64,000 nt of DNA from Saccharothrix syringae (lineage in GTDB: Bacteria > Actinomycetota > Actinomycetes > Mycobacteriales > Pseudonocardiaceae). The notes under the pieces are model-generated. The model was not told the origin of the DNA. It searched no databases and worked only from the letters and a program-made list of their open reading frames with translations. The position numbers were made by a program, and so were the translations under genes. This document shows positions 50,704 through 59,699 of the stretch, one piece after another. The first letter of the stretch is position 1; each line of letters starts with the position of its first letter. The DNA lies in assembly GCF_009498035.1 (NCBI RefSeq), contig NZ_CP034550.1, forward strand, positions 5,022,001-5,086,000, given 5' to 3'.

Positions 50704-52002
50704 ATGGCGCACGACACCGGCACGGACGAGCAGCTGGTCCGGTCGGGTGTGCGCAGAGCGGTGCGGCGCCTGGTACCGCTGCTCGTCCTGCTCTACTTCG
50801 TGAACTACCTGGACCGGGTGAACATCGGCTTCGCCGGCCCGAACGGGATGAACGCGGAGCTGGGCCTGTCGGCCACCCTCTTCGGCGTCGCGGCCGGCGT
50901 GTTCTTCATCGGGTACCTGCTCCTGGAGGTGCCCAGCAACCTGATGCTGCACCGGTTCGGGGCCCGCCGGTGGATCGCCCGCATCATGGTGACCTGGGGC
51001 GTCGTGGCCACGGCCATGGCCTTCACCCCGAACGCGACCACCCTGGTCGTGCTGCGGTTCCTGCTCGGCGTCGCCGAGGCGGGTTTCTTCCCCGGCATCA
51101 TCCTGTACCTCACGTACTGGTTCCCGGCCGCGCAGCGGGCCCGCGTGACGGCCTGGTTCATGACCGCCGTGCCGATCTCGACCGCGCTGGGCGCCGTGGT
51201 CTCCACGCTGGTCGTCCAGCACGCCGACGGGTTGTTCGGGCTCCCCGGCTGGCGGGTGATGTTCCTGCTGGAGGGCGTCCCGTCGGTGCTGCTGGCGGTG
51301 GTGGTGTGGTTCCTGCTGACCGACCGGCCCGCCAAGGCCGCGTGGCTGCCGCCGGCCGAGCGGGACGCGCTGGAACGGGTGCTCGCGGCCGAGCGGGAGC
51401 AGGTCGCGCGGGCCGGTCCGCGGTCGGTGGCCGGTGCCCTGCGCAGCCCGCGCGTGCTGGCCCTGTCCTGGGTCTACTTCGGCGTGGTCTACGGCCTCTA
51501 CGCGCTGGGCTTCTTCCTGCCCACCATCATCAAGGGCTTCGCCGCGCAGTACGGCACCGCCTTCTCCACGGTCGAGCAGGGCCTGATCAACGCCGTGCCG
51601 TACGTGGTGGGCCTGGTCGCGATGGTGGTGTGGACCCGGCGCGCGACCGACCCGGCGGTCCGGGTCGCGGTGCCCGCCCTGCTCGGCGGCCTGGCCATCC
51701 CGGTGGCGCTCTACCTGGACGACCCGTGGTCGGCGATGGTGGCGGTGACGATCTGCGCGTGCGGCGTGCTGGCCGCGCTGCCCGCGTTCTGGGCGCTGCC
51801 CACGGCCCACCTGACCGGCGCCGCCGCGGCCGCCGGCATCGGCCTGGTCAACTCGCTGGGCAACCTGTCGGGGTTCCTCGCGCCGTACGTCACCGGGGTC
51901 CTGGCCGACGCGACCGGCGGCAACCGGCTCGGCCTCTGGGTGGTCGGCGCCTGCATGGTGTCCGCGGCGGCGGTGACGTGGGTGCTGCGCCGGGCGTCCT
52001 GA
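50704..52002 (+). CDS. MFS transporter, anion:cation symporter (phthalate/tartrate) type
   Basis: This 432-residue protein has twelve predicted membrane helices. The N-terminal motif LLYFVNYLDRVNIGFAG is characteristic of the ACS family, which imports organic anions such as phthalate, tartrate or glucarate with protons. The RWIARIMVTWG and EAGFFPGIILYLTYWFP segments also fit. ATG 50704 follows GGGAGGAAG. There is no co-transcribed catabolic gene on the same strand, so the substrate is open. It converges on the altered hydrolase. Confidence 0.9.
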   Translation: MAHDTGTDEQLVRSGVRRAVRRLVPLLVLLYFVNYLDRVNIGFAGPNGMNAELGLSATLFGVAAGVFFIGYLLLEVPSNLMLHRFGARRWIARIMVTWGVVATAMAFTPNATTLVVLRFLLGVAEAGFFPGIILYLTYWFPAAQRARVTAWFMTAVPISTALGAVVSTLVVQHADGLFGLPGWRVMFLLEGVPSVLLAVVVWFLLTDRPAKAAWLPPAERDALERVLAAEREQVARAGPRSVAGALRSPRVLALSWVYFGVVYGLYALGFFLPTIIKGFAAQYGTAFSTVEQGLINAVPYVVGLVAMVVWTRRATDPAVRVAVPALLGGLAIPVALYLDDPWSAMVAVTICACGVLAALPAFWALPTAHLTGAAAAAGIGLVNSLGNLSGFLAPYVTGVLADATGGNRLGLWVVGACMVSAAAVTWVLRRAS

Positions 52003-52009
52003 CGGGCGG

Positions 52010-52627
52010 TCAGGAGGTCGGCGGCGCCACCGGCGCGGTGCCGACGTGGTGGTGGAACCACCGCGAGGCCAGCCTGATCACCCGGTCGAGCGCGTCGGGC
52101 TCCCCGGCCAGCCGACCCGCGCCCGGCACGACCTCCACCCGCTGGTGGGCGGCCGGGTGCTCGTCGCCCTCCTCCAGCACCAGCAGCGCCGGCGCCAGGA
52201 CGCGGGTGAGGGCGTCCTCCGCGCGGTCCGGGTGCCCACCGACGGAGACCACGGCGCGCACCGCGGCCGGCCGCTCCGCCGCGACGACCAGGGCGACCGC
52301 CGCGCCGCCGTCCGCGCCGAACAGGCCGACCGGGTTGCCACCGGTCGCCGGCTGGTCGGCCAGCCAGTCCACCACCGCGGCCAGGCGCCCGGCGAGCACG
52401 GGCACGTCGGAGCCGGAGCCGCCCGAGCCCTGGTCCACCCCGCCCAGGTCGACCAGCACGGTGCCCACGTGCTCGCGTTGCAGCGCCTCGGCCACGCGCC
52501 GCTCGGGCTCGCCGTCGTGCGCGAACACCACCACGCCGCTGTTGCGGGTCGGCATCGTGAGCCGGACGTCCAGACCGGACCCGTCCAGCGGGACCCGCAG
52601 GTCCTCGTCGAGGAACACGACCTCCAC
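52010..52627 (-). CDS. Dienelactone-hydrolase-like protein with replaced catalytic residues
   Basis: This 205-residue alpha/beta-hydrolase-fold protein is recognisable from GVVVFAHDG (strand 3), VGLFGADGGAAVALVVAAER (nucleophile elbow) and LAPALLVLEEGDEHPAAHQR. In relatives I know, the elbow reads GLFGASTGA and the C-terminal motif PGATH. Here the Ser position is Asp (GADGG, residue 106) and the His position is Arg (PGAGR). Catalysis by the usual triad is therefore unlikely. GTG 52627 follows GGAAGGG. It may be a binding or regulatory descendant, or an early pseudogene with an intact frame. Confidence 0.75.
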   Translation of the reverse strand: MEVVFLDEDLRVPLDGSGLDVRLTMPTRNSGVVVFAHDGEPERRVAEALQREHVGTVLVDLGGVDQGSGGSGSDVPVLAGRLAAVVDWLADQPATGGNPVGLFGADGGAAVALVVAAERPAAVRAVVSVGGHPDRAEDALTRVLAPALLVLEEGDEHPAAHQRVEVVPGAGRLAGEPDALDRVIRLASRWFHHHVGTAPVAPPTS

Positions 52628-52727
52628 CCCTTCCGCGTGACGACCGGTTCCGGGTTGCCCGGTGCGGCCGGTCGAAACCAGCCGACCGGTGTCCGTCCGC
52701 GGGGGACGGGCACCGGTCGACGGGGGG

Positions 52728-53813
52728 TCAGGACGCGGTGCAGGTGAGCGTCGGGGTGCCCGCGGTGCCGGAGGCGACGAAGCCGAAGGTGGTGCTGCCA
52801 CCCGCGGCGAGCGAGCCGTTGTAGGCCGCGTTGCGGGCGCTGACCGACGTCCCGCTCGTGGTCGCCGTGGCGCCCCAGATCGAGTTGACCCGCTCGCCGG
52901 CGGCGAACGTCCAGCCGACCGTCCAGCCGGTGATCGCGGCCGAGCCGGCGGTCACCCGCACCTCGGCCTGGAAGCCGCCGGACCACTGGGCGGTGGTGCG
53001 GTACGTGGCCGAGCAACCGCGCGAGGGCACGTCCGAGGAGGTCGTGGTCGTCGTGGTGGTCGTGGTGGTCGTGGTCGTGCTGGTGGGCGTGCCGCCGTCG
53101 GTGAAGTTGACGTCGCTGCAGAAGTAGTAGGACTGGTCGAGGTGGCTGGCCTGCCAGACGGTGAACAGCACGTGGTGGCCGCTGCGACCGGGCGCGTTGA
53201 CCTCGACGGGCGTGGTGGTGCCGGTGGGGATGCGGCCGGTCTGGCCGACCAGCTCCAGGCTGCCCCAGGTCAGCGGCTGGGTCTTGGGGTCGAAGCCCTG
53301 CTTGGTGGCGTAGACGCGGATGTAGTCGGCGCCGTGCGAGGACTGGTCGTGCAGGTTCAGGGTGAACCGCGCGGGGCGGTCGACGGTCTTCCAGGCGCCG
53401 GGCTTGTCCAGGGCGGCGTAGCGGCCGTTGGCGGCCAGGCCGCCGCTGCACATCTTCCCGTCCGGGACGGCGGCCTGGTGGTTGCCGGCGACGTTCTCGC
53501 GCAGCAGGCCGTTCCAGTTGTACATCGCCGACGGGTCGGCCTGCCACGCCTGGTAGCACATGGGGTCTTCGGTGGCCATCTGCTGCGTGGGGCCGTTGGG
53601 CCAGCGGAAGTAGCAGCCGTAGTGGCGCGAGGGCGGGTCGCTGACCGCGCCGTGGGCCGAGGCGGTGCCGGCGCCGAAGGTGACCAGCAGGGTGGTCAGC
53701 AGGGCCACGCAGGCGCCGAGCACGGCGACGGCCTTGCTCGACGGCTTCGCGAGGGCACGGGCGACCGCGCCGCGGGTGACTGCGCTGGGAGCGTTCCCAG
53801 AAGAGGCAAGCAT
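52728..53813 (-). CDS. AA10 lytic polysaccharide monooxygenase with CBM2
   Basis: This 361-residue secreted copper enzyme has a signal peptide ending ASA-H; His54 becomes the N-terminal histidine-brace ligand (HGAVSDPPSRHYGCYF). The second brace His lies in SSHGADYIRVYATKQ. A Thr-rich linker of about 15 residues joins a C-terminal CBM2 (CSATYRTTAQWSGGFQAEVR, WTVGWTFAAGERV). It cleaves crystalline chitin or cellulose oxidatively. ATG 53813 follows GGAGATTTGGCGG. A CebR-type box lies upstream and a second one lies inside the first codons, indicating cellobiose-responsive repression. Confidence 0.93.
   Translation of the reverse strand: MLASSGNAPSAVTRGAVARALAKPSSKAVAVLGACVALLTTLLVTFGAGTASAHGAVSDPPSRHYGCYFRWPNGPTQQMATEDPMCYQAWQADPSAMYNWNGLLRENVAGNHQAAVPDGKMCSGGLAANGRYAALDKPGAWKTVDRPARFTLNLHDQSSHGADYIRVYATKQGFDPKTQPLTWGSLELVGQTGRIPTGTTTPVEVNAPGRSGHHVLFTVWQASHLDQSYYFCSDVNFTDGGTPTSTTTTTTTTTTTTTSSDVPSRGCSATYRTTAQWSGGFQAEVRVTAGSAAITGWTVGWTFAAGERVNSIWGATATTSGTSVSARNAAYNGSLAAGGSTTFGFVASGTAGTPTLTCTAS
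53785..53800. promoter_or_regulatory. Second CebR-like box, inside the LPMO 5' coding region
   Basis: CTGGGAGCGTTCCCAG differs by one base from a perfect TGGGAGCGCTCCCA box. It covers codons 5-10 of the LPMO gene. Confidence 0.6.
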
Positions 53814-53906
53814 GGAAACCGCCAAATCTCCGTTGATCGACGATGTGGGCTGTGACGACGGGTTCTGTGAACGCGGACCGGGGTGGTCGGTCCGCGTCCA
53901 CCGTGC

Positions 53907-53922
53907 CTGGGAGCGCTCCCAG
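53907..53922. promoter_or_regulatory. CebR operator upstream of the LPMO gene
   Basis: CTGGGAGCGCTCCCAG is a perfect 16-bp palindrome containing the exact CebR box TGGGAGCGCTCCCA. It lies 94 bp ahead of the LPMO start. CebR is the LacI-family cellulose-utilisation repressor of actinomycetes; its gene is not in this window. Confidence 0.85.
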
Positions 53923-54085
53923 CGCGGCTCAGTCTCAGGATCGGGCCTGATGCCCGGAATCCGCCATTCAGGTATGTGTTGCGCAAATGCGCTGATCGGC
54001 CGGTCGGGCGGCAGGGGGATCGGGTGCGTCGCGGCACCCGTCCGGAGGGCGCGGAACCGATTCACCCACCGGGCCGGCACGACAA

Positions 54086-54112
54086 CGGCCCCCCGCGGGA
54101 GGCGGGGGGCCG
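54086..54112. terminator. GC-rich hairpin in the LPMO/acylase intergenic region
   Basis: CGGCCCCCCGC and GCGGGGGGCCG form a perfect 11-bp stem with a GGGAG loop. It lies in the roughly 700-bp gap between two divergent genes, so it may terminate or insulate a small transcript. Otherwise the gap holds the CebR box and the doubtful short frame ending at 54495. Confidence 0.55.
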
Positions 54113-54354
54113 TGGGCAAGGGGTCGGCGCGGCGGTCGCCTCTCGGCGAGTGGCACGACGCGGCTCCAGCCGAACGGTATTCCGCGAAGGCGTTGTAGGT
54201 GAGGCCCGGGGGACACGGACCGCACCGACCGCTCCGTACAACGACACCCCCCGCCCCGCTGTTCCCGGCCCGGTGTGGCGTCCGTCTCGCCCGTCCGGGC
54301 ACGGGAGCGGGCCGAACGCCGGGAACCGCGGAGCACCCGCCCGCCGCGCCACCC

Positions 54355-54495
54355 GTGGTACAACTCGGACGACCGGGATCGGTGGTTCGGGCGGGCGACC
54401 TGGACCGGGGCCGGCTGTGGCTCTGCCGCCACCTCGACGGCACCGGCGGCGAGCGGGTGGCCTTCGAGGCGCTGGAGCGACCGGTCGGGGGATGA
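54355..54495 (+). CDS. Possible 46-aa leader or small protein, doubtful
   Basis: A short frame from GTG 54355 encodes MVQLGRPGSVVRAGDLDRGR, then LWLCRHLDGTGGERVAF, ending at TGA just before the acylase ribosome site. Codon third positions are G/C-rich and the composition is protein-like, but there is no clear ribosome site. It may be the relic end of a longer gene. Confidence 0.25.
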   Translation: MVQLGRPGSVVRAGDLDRGRLWLCRHLDGTGGERVAFEALERPVGG

Positions 54496-54512
54496 GCCTT
54501 GGGGGAGGCGCG

Positions 54513-56819
54513 ATGAGGTTGTGCACGTGGTGGGCACTGGTCCTGGTGGTGCTGGCCGGGTCGACCGGCCTGGCGCCGGTCGCGGCGGGCGGGCCACCGC
54601 CCGGGGGCGGCGTGCTGGTCCGCCGCACCGCGTACGGCGTCCCGCACGTCCTGGCCGCCGACCACCGGGGCCTGGGCTTCGGCGCCGGGTACGCGGTGGC
54701 CGAGGACAACCTGTGCCTGCTGGCCGACATCGCGGTCACCCTGTCCGCGGAGCGGTCGCGCTGGTTCGGCGCCGAGGCGCGCACCCCCGACGGCGTGGGC
54801 AACCTCGACAGCGACCTGCACCAGCAGCGGGTCAACCAGACCGGCGTGGTGGAGCGGCTGCTGGCCCGGCCGGCCCCGCTCGGGCCGTCCGGGCAGGCCC
54901 GTGAGCTGGTCCGCGGCTACGTCGCCGGGTACAACCGGTACCTGGCCGAGACCGGCGTGGCGAACCTGCCCGACCCGGCGTGCCGGGGCGCGGCGTGGGT
55001 GCGCCCCCTCACCGAACTCGACCTGTGGCGCCGCGCGCACCAGCTCGCCACCTCCCTCGACGACGGCTTCCAGGACGCGCTCGTCGGCGCGCAGCCGCCC
55101 GGCGAGGCGGCACCGGCCGCCGCCGGGGCGTCGTGGCGGCGGCCCGAGGACGTCGGCAGCAACGCCTACGCCCTGGGGCGGCGGGCCACGGTCGGCGGCA
55201 CCGGCATGGTGCTGGCCAACCCGCACCTCCCGTGGGTCGGGCCCTACCGCCTCTACCAGCTGCACCTGACGATCCCCGGCGAGCTGAACGTCAGCGGTGC
55301 CGCGTTCCTCGGGGTCCCGATGGTCGGGATCGGGCACAACGACCGGCTGGCGTGGACCCACACCGCGTCCACCGCGGCGCCGGTGGCCCTGGCGCGGCTC
55401 ACCCTGGCGCCCGGCGACCCGCGCGCCTACGTGGTCGACGGCCGGGTGCGGCCGATGGAGCGGGACGACGTCACCGTGGCGGTGCGCCGCCCCGACGGCG
55501 GCCTGGACCGGGTGACCCGCACCCTGTACCGCACCGAGCACGGCCCGCTGTTCGAGGACGACGGCGAGCTGGCCTGGACCGACACCACCGCGTACGCCGT
55601 GCGCGACCCCAACGCCACCAACCTGCGCGTGGTCGACCAGTGGCTGGCCATGGCGAAGGCCCGGGACGTCCACGGCCTGCACGCGACCCAGGAGCGCCTG
55701 CTGGGCGTGCCCGTCTACAACACGCTCGCGGCGGACGCCGACGGCACCGCGTACTTCGGCGCCCTCCAGGTCGTACCGCACATCACCGACGAGCTGGCGG
55801 CGCGCTGCGCGACCGGCCCGCGGGTCGGGCTGACCATCCTCGACGGCAGCCGCTCGGACTGCGCCTGGGGCCGCGACCCGGACGCCGTCGAGCCCGGCCT
55901 GCTCGGCCCGGCGCGGCTGCCCGTGCTGTTCCGCCACGACCACGTCAGCAACATGAACAACAGCCCCTGGCTGGCCAACCCGGCCGCGCCGCTGACCGGG
56001 TACCCGGCCGTCGTCGGCGACGTCGGCACCCAGCGCTCCCCGCGCACCCGGCTGGGCCTGGACATGATCGCCGACCGGCTGACCGGCGAGGACGGCCTCG
56101 GCCCGGCCGGGTTCACCCTGCCCACCCTGCAGGCCACCACGTTCGGCAACCGCAACCTCACCGCCGAGCAGGGCCGGGCGGCGGTCGTGGCGATGTGCGC
56201 GGCCGATCCGGCGCCGGTCGGCAGCGACGGCACCCCGGTCGACGTGCGGGCCGCGTGCGCCGCGCTGGCCGGCTGGGACGGCCGGGGCGACCTCGACGCG
56301 CGGGGCGCGGTCCTGTGGCGCGAGTTCGTCGACCGCCTGGGCCGCTCGGGGGTCGACCCGTGGCGCGTGCCCTTCGACCCGGCCGACCCGACCGGCACCC
56401 CGCGCGGCTTCGACACCGCGCGCCCCGGCGTGAGCACGGCGTTCGCCGACACTGTGCGGGCCTTCCAGACCGCCGGGGTGCCGGTGGACCTGCGGCTGGG
56501 CGACTTCCAGCGCCACGAGGGCGTGCCGGTCCACGGCTGCGCCTCGTTCGAGGGCTGCTTCAACGCCGTCTCGGCGGGCACCGCGTCCCGGCCGACCGGC
56601 GTCACCCGCGGCTCCACCTTCGTCATGGCGGTGGAGCTGACCCCGTCGGGTCCCCGCGCCCGCACGATCCTCATCTACGGCCAGTCGGGTGACCCGACCT
56701 CACCGCACCACCTCGACCAGACCCGGCTGCACTCGGCCAAGCAGTGGGTCGTGGGGCGCTTCACCGAGGCCGAGATCGCCCGCGACCCGGAGCTGGTCGT
56801 GCGCCGGTTGACCCCCTAG
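54513..56819 (+). CDS. Secreted penicillin acylase-type Ntn hydrolase (acylase)
   Basis: This 768-residue precursor has a signal peptide (RLCTWWALVLVVLAGSTG), an alpha chain, a spacer and a beta chain beginning at about Ser216 in VGSNAYALG. That Ser is the autoprocessing nucleophile. HDHVSNMNNSPWLANP and the NPHLPW segment match actinobacterial acylases of the aculeacin/AHL acylase group. It hydrolyses amide bonds of lipopeptides, acyl-homoserine lactones or beta-lactams. ATG 54513 follows GGGGGAGG. Its stop overlaps the convergent NmrA-like gene by 4 bp. It may serve in quorum quenching or antibiotic inactivation (inference). Confidence 0.9.
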   Translation: MRLCTWWALVLVVLAGSTGLAPVAAGGPPPGGGVLVRRTAYGVPHVLAADHRGLGFGAGYAVAEDNLCLLADIAVTLSAERSRWFGAEARTPDGVGNLDSDLHQQRVNQTGVVERLLARPAPLGPSGQARELVRGYVAGYNRYLAETGVANLPDPACRGAAWVRPLTELDLWRRAHQLATSLDDGFQDALVGAQPPGEAAPAAAGASWRRPEDVGSNAYALGRRATVGGTGMVLANPHLPWVGPYRLYQLHLTIPGELNVSGAAFLGVPMVGIGHNDRLAWTHTASTAAPVALARLTLAPGDPRAYVVDGRVRPMERDDVTVAVRRPDGGLDRVTRTLYRTEHGPLFEDDGELAWTDTTAYAVRDPNATNLRVVDQWLAMAKARDVHGLHATQERLLGVPVYNTLAADADGTAYFGALQVVPHITDELAARCATGPRVGLTILDGSRSDCAWGRDPDAVEPGLLGPARLPVLFRHDHVSNMNNSPWLANPAAPLTGYPAVVGDVGTQRSPRTRLGLDMIADRLTGEDGLGPAGFTLPTLQATTFGNRNLTAEQGRAAVVAMCAADPAPVGSDGTPVDVRAACAALAGWDGRGDLDARGAVLWREFVDRLGRSGVDPWRVPFDPADPTGTPRGFDTARPGVSTAFADTVRAFQTAGVPVDLRLGDFQRHEGVPVHGCASFEGCFNAVSAGTASRPTGVTRGSTFVMAVELTPSGPRARTILIYGQSGDPTSPHHLDQTRLHSAKQWVVGRFTEAEIARDPELVVRRLTP

Positions 56820-57691
56820 GCCGCGGCGAGCACGTCCTCGCACCACCGCCGGAACGTGGTGGGCGTGAGGGACCGCGACGCGTCGAGCCGCGCCTCGTCC
56901 AGCCCGTTGTCCTTGGCCACGAACATGTCGAGCATGCCCCGCGCCACGACCTCGGACATGCCGTGCCCGACGAGCCCGGCCAGGTACTCCTCGCCGGTCA
57001 CCTGCTCGTAGCGGACCGGCCGGCCCAGCACCTCGGCGATGATCGCGGCCATGTCGTTGCCCGACAGGTCCTCCGGGCCGAGCAGCGGCACGCTGTCCTG
57101 CCCGTCCCACGAGCCGTCGAGCAGCAGGGTGGCGGCGACGGCGGCGATGTCCCGGGTGGCGCACGTCGGCAGCGCGCGGTCGGGGGACAGGGGCGAGGTG
57201 AACACGCCGCGGTCGCGGATCGACCCGACCTGGCGCAGCGCGTTGTCCATGAACCCGGGCGCGGCGAGCGACCGGTAGGCCACGCCCGTGCCCGCGATCA
57301 GGTCGTCCATCGCCAGCGACGCCGTGACCAGCCCGGCCCGCCCGGCGAGCGCCGACCCGCGGCCCAGGGCGGAGAGCCCGACCACGCGGCCGACCCCCTG
57401 CTGCGCGAACGCCTCGCACGCCGGTCGGGCGAAGTCGGAGTAGACGGCCTCCAGGCTGGGGGCGCGGTAGTTCGGGGGAGCCACCCAGAACACGGCGTCG
57501 GCACCCGCGAACGCCTTCTCGACGACCTCGGCGTCCCCGTGCGACCCCGGCACGACATCAACGCGCTCCCTCACCTGAGCGGGCAGCCGGCCCGGGTCGC
57601 GCACGACAACGCGAACGGGCGCCCCGAGGTCGAGCAGGTGCTGGACGACCTGGCTGCCGGTGCTGCCCGTCGGAGTGGTGACGACGATCAT
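56816..57691 (-). CDS. NmrA-like NAD(P)-binding protein
   Basis: This 291-residue atypical short-chain dehydrogenase starts with a Rossmann motif in VTTPTGSTGSQVVQHLLDLG, where the usual GxxGxxG is TPTGSTG. It has NmrA-like features including AVFWVAPPNYRAPSLEAV and a C-terminal DMFVAKDNGLDEARLD. Such proteins act as redox sensors or NAD(P)H-dependent reductases. ATG 57691 follows GGAGG. It is divergent from the LysR gene at 57814, which probably regulates it. Confidence 0.88.
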   Translation of the reverse strand: MIVVTTPTGSTGSQVVQHLLDLGAPVRVVVRDPGRLPAQVRERVDVVPGSHGDAEVVEKAFAGADAVFWVAPPNYRAPSLEAVYSDFARPACEAFAQQGVGRVVGLSALGRGSALAGRAGLVTASLAMDDLIAGTGVAYRSLAAPGFMDNALRQVGSIRDRGVFTSPLSPDRALPTCATRDIAAVAATLLLDGSWDGQDSVPLLGPEDLSGNDMAAIIAEVLGRPVRYEQVTGEEYLAGLVGHGMSEVVARGMLDMFVAKDNGLDEARLDASRSLTPTTFRRWCEDVLAAA

Positions 57692-57800
57692 GAACAACCT
57701 CCACGCGAATGCTCAACGGGCTCGCCGCCACACCCGCGGCGGCGATGGCCAGTCAACCGGTCGGGGCGGCCGACTTTAAGGACCGATCGGGACGACATTG

Positions 57801-57815
57801 ATACCCTGCGGGTAT
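57801..57815. promoter_or_regulatory. LysR-type site overlapping the LysR start codon
   Basis: ATACCCTGCGGGTAT is symmetrical except for its centre and fits T-N11-A. It covers the ATG of the LysR gene in the divergent promoter, suggesting autoregulation and control of the NmrA-like gene. Confidence 0.6.
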
Positions 57816-58674
57816 GAGCGACCTGGAGGTCAGGCAACTCCGGTACTTCGTGGCGGTGGCCGAGGAGCTGCACTTCGGGCGCGCCGCCCGGCGCCTGGGC
57901 ATGGCCCAACCGCCGCTGTCCCGGGCGATCCGCGACCTGGAACGCCACCTCGGCGTGCGCCTGCTGGACCGCACCACGCGCCAGGTCGCCCTGACCACCG
58001 CCGGCGAGGGCCTGCTGCACGACGCCCGCGCAGCCCTGGACGCGGTCACCGCGGCCGCCCGCCGGGCCCGCCACGCCGGCCGGGACGACCCGGCGCTGCG
58101 ACTGGCGCTCAAGGCTGATTACGACGCCGGCCTGCTGCCTCAGGTGCTGGCCGAGTACCAACTGGAGGACGCCGCGCTACCGGTGGAACTGGTGCTGGGC
58201 GGGCGGGGCGACCAGGCCCCCGCCCTGCGCGACGGCCGGGCCGACGTCGCCCTGGTGCCGACCCCCTTCGACGACCGCGACCTGGACTCCGAACCGCTGA
58301 CCACCGAACCGAGGCTGGTCGCCCTGGCCGCGACCGACCCACTGGCCGAGCGCCCGGACCTGTGCCTGGCGGACCTGGTGGACCGGACCCTGCCCGACGG
58401 CCTGCCCGCGCACCGGGACCCGGCGCCGATCGAGCACCGCCCGGCACCGAGGCTGGACCTGGCGCAGATCTTCAACCTCGTCGAACTCGGCGGCCGGGTC
58501 TGGTTCCCACCCGCCTCGGTGGCCAGGCGCCACCCGAGGCCCGGCATCGTCTACCGCGCCGTGACCGACCTGGCCCCGATCACCCTGGCGGTGGCCTGGC
58601 CGCAGAACTCCCGCTCGCCGGCGGTCGCGGCGTTCGTCCGCACGGTCATTGCCGCGGCGGCCGTGGCGCGGTGA
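57814..58674 (+). CDS. LysR-family transcriptional regulator
   Basis: This 286-residue regulator has the N-terminal winged helix LEVRQLRYFVAVAEELHFGR and MAQPPLSRAIRDLERHLGVR, then a compact effector-binding domain. ATG 57814 lies inside a T-N11-A palindrome, and no ribosome site is visible, so the message may be leaderless. The divergent NmrA-like gene is the obvious target. Confidence 0.88.
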   Translation: MSDLEVRQLRYFVAVAEELHFGRAARRLGMAQPPLSRAIRDLERHLGVRLLDRTTRQVALTTAGEGLLHDARAALDAVTAAARRARHAGRDDPALRLALKADYDAGLLPQVLAEYQLEDAALPVELVLGGRGDQAPALRDGRADVALVPTPFDDRDLDSEPLTTEPRLVALAATDPLAERPDLCLADLVDRTLPDGLPAHRDPAPIEHRPAPRLDLAQIFNLVELGGRVWFPPASVARRHPRPGIVYRAVTDLAPITLAVAWPQNSRSPAVAAFVRTVIAAAAVAR

Positions 58675-58739
58675 CCCCGGTACCCTGACAACACCGCTTC
58701 GTCGATCCTCGGGCCGATGGGCCAGAGGCCGGCGGGGAG

Positions 58740-59690
58740 GTACCGGCGAAGAGGTGATCCACCGTGTCGTCAGCGGCCGAGACCGGTAGGCCCATCGGCA
58801 GCGGATCAAGTCCCACCGCCAACGGGTTGGCATGAGCAGGCCGGTGCTCGCGGCACTCGTCGGCAGGTCCGCCGAGTGGCTGAAGGCGGTGGAGAACGGC
58901 CGGCTGCAACCTCCCAGGTTGCCCGTGCCGCTGCGCCTCGCCCACGCGCTCGACCTCTCGGATCTTCCGGAACTCACGGGGAACGGCCACGCCGTGCCGG
59001 TGCGCGTGTTCGCCGGCCAGAGGCACCCCGCGCTCACGGACGGTCCGGCACTCGACATCAGATCACCGGACCCGGATCGGCGCACTCCTACCCGGTCTGA
59101 TCCGGGATGCGCAGCGCGCTGTGCGGACCCTTCGTGGTGAGGAACGCCGTGAAGCGCGACGGATCCTCGCCGGGGTCTACCTGCCACCGCGGGCGGCGCG
59201 TGGGCGATGGTGGGCGCGTTGCGGGACGCGGGCCGATGGGACGAGGCCGTGGCGTTGGCGATCGACGCCGCGAACGGGTTGGCGCCACATCTCGACCGGG
59301 AGTCTGCGGACTGGCGCGGTCTCTGGGGTGCACTGCACGCAGAGGTCGCCTGCACGCACGCTCGGCGTGGACGGGCACGGCGTAGCCGACACCTGATCGA
59401 GGTGGCGCGAGGGCACTCGCAGCGCGGCGATCGGGTGGCGGTGTGGGCGATGCTGGACAAGGCGGAGCGCACGGCGTCGGAGACGATCCGCTTCAACGGG
59501 TTCGCGCGGGAGATACTGCTCGACCTCATCGACCGGCCGCCGGCAGGTCTCAGGGCGGAGGTACGCGACCTCTGCGGCGACCACGAACCGGTCGCCTTCG
59601 ACGACCCCGCGATCCGCTGGGTCCTGGCCTCGAAACCGGTGCGGACGCTCCACGAGGGCACGATCGGTTCGGTCGAGCGCAGCGCCTGCA
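58740..59690 (+). pseudogene. XRE/TPR transcriptional regulator pseudogene
   Basis: Frames must be joined at least twice to follow one protein. GMSRPVLAALVGRSAEWLKA and VENGRLQPPRLPVPLRLAHA form the XRE helix-turn-helix. After shifts near 59100-59200 the TPR part reads ALRDAGRWDEAVALAIDAAN, then GLWGALHAEVACTHARRGRA. This is joined directly to SRHLIEVARGHSQRGDRVAV, with the expected intervening repeat lost. The usual end (FAREILLDLIDRPPAGLRAE) survives. An in-frame stop precedes the HTH. It was an actinobacterial 'HTH plus TPR' regulator and is now non-functional. Confidence 0.75.
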
Positions 59691-59699
59691 GGAACCCAC

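Noticed and set aside
52728..56534. A 1268-codon open frame on the minus strand
   Set aside because: Only its final part (from ATG 53813) is the LPMO. The rest is antisense to the acylase gene and is Arg/Gly/Val-rich, a by-product of high GC.
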